NCBI GenBank assembly: GCA_034670405.1 | Contig: JAXDDX010000043.1 | Coordinates: 744,001-808,000 of the forward strand | Source of the DNA: Hoplostethus atlanticus | Lineage: Eukaryota; Chordata; Actinopteri; Trachichthyiformes; Trachichthyidae | DNA length: 64,000 nucleotides | Direction of reading: 5' to 3' | Notes under the pieces: model-generated | Told to the model about the DNA's origin: nothing | The model's database searches: none | What the model saw: only the letters and a program-made list of their open reading frames with translations | Program-made: the position numbers and the translations under genes | Shown: piece by piece, positions 58,111-64,000 of the stretch | How positions within the stretch are numbered: the stretch's first letter is position 1 | How the letters are laid out: each line of letters opens with the position of its first letter

Positions 58111-58739
58111 AAAAGCATGTTTCATATTGACTAGTTAGTGGTTAGTACTAGTATAAAAAGCAGAATTCTCTTCACAAAACATTATAGCGTGGCACTGATT
58201 ACCCCTCCGCTGGCTTGTGGTAAAACCAATGTTGTGCGTGGTCCCGCGGTGTCCATGCACATCTCGTCGTGCATGTAGAACTCGGCATAACACCAGCAGG
58301 CTCGCTCGTGCCCGACATGCACAAATAATACGACAGGGCTCACTCGTGGACGCGCTACTACGTAAGCAGACGTTAATGCGCATGTTGTACCGGTCGCACA
58401 ACGCGGAAGTAAACCAGGAAGATATTTTTTTGGCGTATGCACTTGGTGAACAACGTTCGTTGAAATGAATGTACGGCCATTTTTCCATACCGTCTCCAGT
58501 TCTTCCTTAGGCTTAATACCTTAACACTCGCCAGAATAACCAAAACATAAGACTTCTGGTTTGGGCGTTTTGCCTTCAAAATAAAAGCGCGTTGGTTTAA
58601 ACGCGTAAGATTATACACAACTTTAGTTGTATTTATCGAATACAATAACTGAGAACTCAGATTAATGTTAGATGTTATAATAATTTTGAAAAATACCATA
58701 ATAGGTATACGTATTTTAACTTCAAAGGCTGCATATATC

Positions 58740-59144
58740 ACACTGCAGCCATACAGAACATACTGAATTGGACACTGCGCAGGTCACCTTTCATTGCTGC
58801 TGCACAAGCCTATGTCAAAATATTCCCGCAGACCTGTATATTAATAACACACTAACATGCAAGCCTAGAAAACATTGTGCGTATTGTATAATTGTATTGT
58901 GTTTTTTTTTTTTTTTCCAAAAGTTCTAGTCAATGTTTGAGCAATGTGTATTTGTACACATGACGCTTTAATTCTGAAAAGGTCGGAACGGAAGTGTTAT
59001 TCTTGTTCTGGCTGGCGGAACATGGCTGTTGTCTGCTAAAAGAAGGGGAGTTGTTTTCAACTAAAAAGTAGACAGCATTTCACTTTATCAACCCCACGTA
59101 AAGGAGAATTTACGCTTGTTTGTTGGTCTTGACCCTGGTCCGCA
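58740..59144 (+). promoter_or_regulatory. trappc8: trappc8 promoter and 5' UTR
   Basis: This region lies directly before the trappc8 start. An ETS-type core CGGAAGTG is at 58989-58996 and AACATGGCTG, resembling a YY1 site, at 59019-59028. No TATA box is obvious, as usual for housekeeping genes. An upstream ORF of five codons (ATG 59022, TAA to 59039) would lie in the leader if transcription starts before it. The transcription start cannot be fixed from sequence alone. Confidence 0.5.
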
Positions 59145-59301
59145 ATGGCCCAGTGTGTTCAGTCTGTGCAGGAGTTCATCCAGGACTCGTTTGTCCCAAT
59201 GGTGGCCGTTTTATGTAGTGAAGATGCGGAGAAAGTGACTCGCAAAAATAACCTGAATTTCGCCGAGCTGCTCAGGCCCTTCTGCAGGCTTACATCCGAG
59301 G
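59145..59301 (+). CDS. trappc8: trappc8 first coding exon
   Basis: TRAPPC8 is a subunit of the TRAPPIII tethering complex acting in ER-Golgi traffic and autophagy. ATG 59145 (context CGCAATGG) opens MAQCVQSVQEFIQDSFVPMV, then AVLCSEDAEKVTR, NNLNFAELLRPFCRLTSE. It ends in phase 1 at the donor GTAAGA (59302). The MAQCVQSVQE start and NFAELL-PF-RLTSE end match the vertebrate TRAPPC8 N-terminus closely. The remaining exons lie beyond the window. Confidence 0.93.
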
Positions 59302-59924
59302 GTAAGATAAGCTCCGACCCACCACAACACTAGATTGACATTTGTATAGCTGTCACACATTTGGCATTTCAGTAAATCTCATTCCCACTTTCGGCTGCCA
59401 GCTAGCTTAGGTGGGTGACAGTTGACGTTAGCTGCAGGCTAACACGCTAGGCTAGCAGACTGGACTGAAAGCGGCTGTCTGGTGACAGGATATCGGGGAG
59501 GTGGAGCTAAACTCGGGATCGACTCTGAAGTTTCTCTACCGACTTGACACCCGAGAGGGCCGACTGGCATCTGAGCAGTCACCCGACCCAACCGTCTTCT
59601 AGGATGACTTTAGCCAGTCACTCAACAAACCTCTTGGTGTTTGGTTAGCAGGCTAACGTAGAGACAGCTGGCAAGCTAGCTAATCGGCTCTGGTTGCAGT
59701 CCATACAGGCCCAAAGTCCATCATGGAGGCTAACACTGTCGTTAGCTTGATGAGACCAAGGTGCAAGCAGTGTCACATACCTGTCCACATAATAACAGAT
59801 ATGGGGTGATTTTCAGTATGTGTGACATTGCCAGATATGCCACATGGATTTACTCGATCGTTAGGATTAAGGATCTTGAGTATACTATGATGTGCCCTAC
59901 TCCCTGTGTTTTCCCCCCTGCTTC

Positions 59925-60250
59925 TTCTAGTGCAGACTGTGATAGGGTTCTATCTTTCTTTGTTGTCAAGGTTGATAATATCAGCTAAGATTTCTCGCCC
60001 CACCTCTTTAAGTAATATACCCTGCCCTCATCCAGACACTGTTTGTACTCATCTCACTGCAGGAACCTAAGGACATTGTATCGCATATGAGGTTTTCAGT
60101 CCTGTAGATAGATTCCAACCATTTTCTCAAAGACGTTATGGAAGCGACAGGACCCAGCTTACTTTCAATTATCAACAGCTCTCTGTCTTTTGGTTGTGTC
60201 CCTGAATATTTTAAAATGGCATGTGTTCAGCCACTCCTGAAAACCCCTGG
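59925..60250 (+). mobile_element. LINE RT N-terminal fragment
   Basis: Broken + frames read SFFVVKVDNIS and, after a gap, VMEATGPSLLSIINSSLSFG with CVPEYFKMACVQPLLK. These are the linker and first RT motif of a CR1/L2-like ORF2. It ends at 60250 against MITE-like sequence. Confidence 0.7.
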
Positions 60251-61527
60251 GGCCAGATTCATAAAACTTTGTGTACATTTAAGTGTACACACAAAATGGG
60301 AAATGTGTACAGTCTCTCTTTACAGATTTATAAAACTCTACGCATGTTTTTTCCTGATGAATCCTAATTGTGCGCACATGCTCAAGCTTTATGGCCATGC
60401 CACAAATTGGCGAAGGCATTGGTGAAGAATGTGAAGGAGAAATTGAGAAAAGAAACAGTCTATTCAGTGTTTCCCTCAGGTTGACAATTTACTTGTGGCG
60501 GAGGGCTATTTTCAATATATCACGGCTTGTCGTGGGTTATGGATTTATTACTTACTTGCTTGTGAGCATGAGCGAGAGTGTGTCCAGTGAATGGCGAATA
60601 GGAGCAATATGTCAGTCTTTGCACTGCACTCATGTTAACTTTCTAAAACTGTGTTGGGCAGTTTGAGACTACTTGCTTTTTTATAAACACTGTTACAAAC
60701 ACTGTTACAAACACATGCCAGTTTGGAGCAAATGTATCACTTACGTTTTCACAACGGGAGGCTCCGTCTGATTGCGTGCAATGCTACTAGTCTGCTGGTC
60801 TGTCTCATACTAGCAGATATGGAAAAAAGGCATGTGCGTGCGTTGTGTTTACAAGCAACAGTAACGGAGTGAACGCCGGCGAGATTAGTCTCTGGCATGA
60901 CAGAGAACATAAAGTGATGTGCACCTCTTAAGCGCAGCGTTAGAGATTGATATAGATCAATTTCTATACACTGACTTTTTAGTTTGTGGCAGCTGTGCGC
61001 CACAGCTGAGCATCTGTAAGGGAAACACTATTTTCTGGAGGCCTTAGCTCTGGTGTTACAAACAAGAAGTGGTGTGACTTCAAGAATCACATTACTGCGC
61101 ACAGAGCAAATGTGTGGGCCACAGTAGGACGAGAGGGACCACAGCGCTCTCTCCGCTTGACGAGCATATGGCTTGTATCCTGGGCCAAACTGCCATCAGT
61201 GACTTTGTGCATCTGGGAGACACCGATGCACCTGCCCAGATGGAGCTTGGTATATCGCCCAGTTTGGATCTTATTGTAAGGAATTAGGCATGTATTATGT
61301 AGAAGGACTTGCAATATAGCAGGCTTGTTTGTGCTTTGAATGTAGCCTACTTTTATTAACAGACCATTTGAGGTTTTTGGGAGAGAATAGAGTGCACCAC
61401 AGCCATTACGTATTGCTATAGCCTGTATATAGTGCTCTAAATAAAATGGCAATTACACATTTTATTGTTGTTATTTTTGATCCAAATTGTAAACTTGAAC
61501 AACAGACTAAAAAGCTAGTAAAGTCAT

Positions 61528-62088
61528 TGTAGCAACTCGCTACTGTACCGGAGTCCGTGACAGACAGAGACAAGGCAGGAGGCAGAGTTAACTGGCCAGC
61601 AGGGCCGTTTTATTTACACCATCAATAAACCCAGGCCCCGGCGTGGACTGCAGTGTGGAGCGCCATCTCCCTCGGCGCGCGCACCTCCCTGTCTCCCGGC
61701 AGGCCAGCCACGGTGCACCAAGGCTGCCCCAGTCAGCCAGGCTTCCAGAGGCGTCCCACCCCAACCCTGACTGGGCAGCCCTTCCAGGCTGCGCCCGGCT
61801 GCATCCTCCGCGGACCTCGGTCGGTCGCTGCCGCCTTTGACGGCTGCTCTCCCACTCCGTCGCCTCCCTCCCGGCCTGCTGCTGGCTCGTCTCTCTGCTC
61901 CCAGTCGACCCCCGATCCTCCCGATCGCCTGTCGACTTTCAGTCACTCCGCCAGCCTCTCACACTGGCACTCTCGCTCACACATCCACACACAGGTTAAA
62001 AAGGCCCGGCTGCAATCAGCCTTAATTGGCCGCAGCTGTGCTGAATCCAGCCTAAGCCTACCCCTCTCCCTCCCCCCAGCCTGCCACA
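61528..62088 (-). mobile_element. Solo LTR (same family as 12787)
   Basis: On the minus strand it starts TGTGGCAGGCTGGGGGG (62088) and ends GTTGCTACA (61528), with an AATAAA complement (TTTATT) near 61611. It is flanked by a perfect GTCAT duplication (61523-61527 and 62089-62093). At 561 bp it is longer than its relatives because of a C-rich middle part. Confidence 0.9.
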
Positions 62089-62104
62089 GTCATGTTTTTT
62101 CCAA

Positions 62105-63660
62105 CTAAAGCTGGGCTCACACCACAAGTTTTAAAATCCTAACCGATTTTGAAATCAGGTTGCATCACGCACATAAGGAGAATCTTCACAGATGTTCTTC
62201 TCTCTAATCTCAAACATACACAGACTACAAGATCTGAAAATAATGGTGCATCACACACTAGAAGATATTACTAAGATTATCATGCCAGAGGGAGCCTGAA
62301 TGGACCGCCTCACGTGATCTCATGGGGAAGTAGATGTAAGCAAAATGTAGACTGACATGGTGAAACCGGTGCAACTTGATTTACTAATGCTTTGCAGTGA
62401 GAAAGAATCACTGTATCCCCTCAAATGCCCCTATATTGCAACACGTAAGGTAAAAGACGTTTCATTCATTCCCGCCCAAAATAAAGCATAGACATAAAGC
62501 AGGCAAACATAAAACGGGAAGAATATTTACATTTTAATCCAATCAAAGAGGACAGAATCAAATGCATACAGTGTACATTGCAACCAATAAAATAGTTTCA
62601 ATGCTGTGATGTGTGTTACCTTGTTAACAGTAAATCTGTTTGAGTCGTTAAACTAGCTAACTAACCTTAACTATCAATATTGCAAATATGCTTCTGCAAA
62701 CATGTCAAAAGAACCAGTGCATCAGAAAGGAAAATGCAGTCAAACAAAACTGAACTTCAACGTTAATAATGTTACATCCCTGACGTCCACAACTCCGTTG
62801 GAGCCTGGCCCTCCACTAGAACCAGCGCAGCGGCAGCCAGAAGAACCCCAAAGCAGCAGCCCTGTGCCCGCTGAGACTGTCAAACCGCCGGCATTGAACC
62901 AAAACAGGCTAGCGCTGGCTCCGACTGCCTGGAGGGTTGTTGTCGGGACATAGAGACGGGTAAAGCTGCACAGCTAATTGTAGACAAAAAGGAGACCGCT
63001 AGATCGTTTGGCCAAAGAGAAAGGTACTTTAATGCAGATTGGTACAAAAATAGAGAGCGGTTAATTCTTTGCTGCTGTCAAACAGTTTGTAACTTTCTCC
63101 AAATGTGGAGATGACGGCGTCCGCCAGCCTGTGGTGCAAGCAAGCTATAGTTACTCCGCAGAAGTTTAGTGCGAGTCTCCGGTCTATCTACCGCTACACA
63201 TACACAGTCACACATACACTCTTTTTGGCCCCCGCACTTCTGAAATTAATCCGGCGCCCGTGCTTGGAAGACACGTTATATAAGCAGTCGTGTTCTTGCC
63301 ACATATCGACAAGCCTTTCCTCCATCTCAGCTGCCCAACGCACCAGTACAACAGCTTGTTGTTGTTTCTTCATTCACTTCCGTGTCCTTGTAGATTGTCT
63401 CTCTCATTGGCTATTGTGGTCCCGCTCGGAAAGCAGTGATGCAATCATCCCAATTTTAAATCCCAGATACCAGACATGTTTGATATTATTGGGGCGGCCC
63501 CGATGCGTCCGCGAGCAGATCTGGAGGTTTAAGATTGGATCTGTAAACCCCTCACATCGGTGCCGACCAAGGTCCCATCCAGATTTGTCCGCCGATTGTT
63601 GGGAGGGGCGAATCGGAGATAAATCGGCCCAATTCTCCTCTAGTCTGAGCCCGGCCTTAG
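62105..63660. mobile_element. DNA transposon with CTAARGCYGGGCTCA ends
   Basis: The left end CTAAAGCTGGGCTCACACC and right end CTGAGCCCGGCCTTAG are inverted. Inside, ATG 62702 opens an 83-codon frame (MSKEPVHQKGKCSQTKLNFN, then Pro/Glu-rich) with no recognised domain. No target duplication was resolved, and the superfamily is unknown. Confidence 0.6.
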
Positions 63661-64000
63661 GTACATAAACGTCTAGGATACTGACTCTGAAACAGGGTAA
63701 TTGAAGTCAGGTGATCCAATCAATGAGATGACATTCAGGTGTGGGTAAGAGATGTCCTGTCATAAAAAACCCACAAAGTTTGGTTACCAACAATGATCTG
63801 ACTGAATTATCTCCATTTGTATATAATCTGTCTGAGAACGGCATGCTGCTAGCTAGCATTAGCAATAACATTCGCAGGTCTTGACTGACTGACTGACTGA
63901 CTGACTGACAGTGACAACTCGTTGTCATAGCAATGACATTACGCTTCGTGTGATTGGACCAGAGTGAGCGCTTCCACAGTAATTGATGACTGGTGCGCAT

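Larger units (their letters stand above)
59302..64000 (+). other. trappc8: trappc8 intron 1 (to window end)
   Basis: The donor at 59302 opens an intron that does not close in the window; no continuation of the protein was seen. It contains a LINE piece, a solo LTR and a DNA transposon, listed separately. 60260-61520 has MITE-like sequence starting CTGGGGCCAGATTCATAAAA but no gene. (GACT)n is at about 63883-63908. Confidence 0.7.

Noticed and set aside
61614-62108. Pro/Arg-rich frames on both strands
   Set aside because: They are GC-rich translations of the solo LTR at 61528-62088.
63883-63908. (GACT)n tract as a CRISPR-like or regulatory array
   Set aside because: Simple tetranucleotide microsatellite without spacers.

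Overview
This is a teleost fish genomic window: spliced vertebrate genes with long introns, dense DNA transposons of fish type (hAT, PIF-Harbinger, Tc1, TTAA-target MITEs, a THAP element, an integrase-type element), L2/CR1- and L1-clade LINEs, Ty3/gypsy-like LTR elements, a tRNA-derived SINE and many (GT)n tracts. No prokaryotic or organellar gene is present. The exact species cannot be told from the sequence.

Two host genes are supported, both on the + strand. (1) wwtr1 (TAZ): the last six coding exons, from the second half of the WW domain (18263) to the PDZ-binding C-terminus FLTWL and stop (33876). All exon phases join cleanly. The 5' half of the gene, including the TEAD-binding region, lies before the window, so 1-18262 is probably intron. 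A long 3' UTR appears to follow to about 36.8 kb. (2) trappc8: first coding exon 59145-59301 with a consensus donor. It sits behind a promoter-like stretch with an ETS-type site and a 5-codon upstream ORF. 59302-64000 is then intron 1.

Almost everything else is transposon. The intron at 1-18.2 kb holds two relatives of one ZBED-type hAT family (about 3.1-3.7 and 15.9-16.7 kb), a hAT element nested in another hAT element (6.7-8.0 kb), and a long-inverted-repeat element with a THAP zinc-finger exon (9.65-11.5 kb). It also holds a solo LTR with perfect target duplication (12.8 kb), a Ty3/gypsy RT fragment and several LINE pieces. The wwtr1 introns contain TTAA and hAT MITEs, an L2-like LINE (21.8-23.65 kb), an L1 tail, a second LINE, and the LTR, primer-binding site and gag start of an LTR element.

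The region between wwtr1 and trappc8 (37-59 kb) holds the most unusual content. A 6.1-kb element (47851-53986) has about 300-400 bp terminal inverted repeats and a probable 6-bp TAGATC target duplication. It carries a multi-exon gene for a HECT-type E3 ubiquitin ligase-like protein facing rightwards, and the 5' part of a DDE integrase/transposase gene facing leftwards from the right end. A more complete but stop-ridden relative of that integrase lies just to its right (54.4-55.1 kb). A second HECT-like pseudogene (43.06-45.4 kb) is split inside an exon by a hAT element, which is itself split by another dispersed repeat. Together these suggest an eukaryotic IS3-like (IS3EU-type) transposon lineage that carries a ubiquitin-ligase gene as cargo or partner. 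Every copy seen here is broken.
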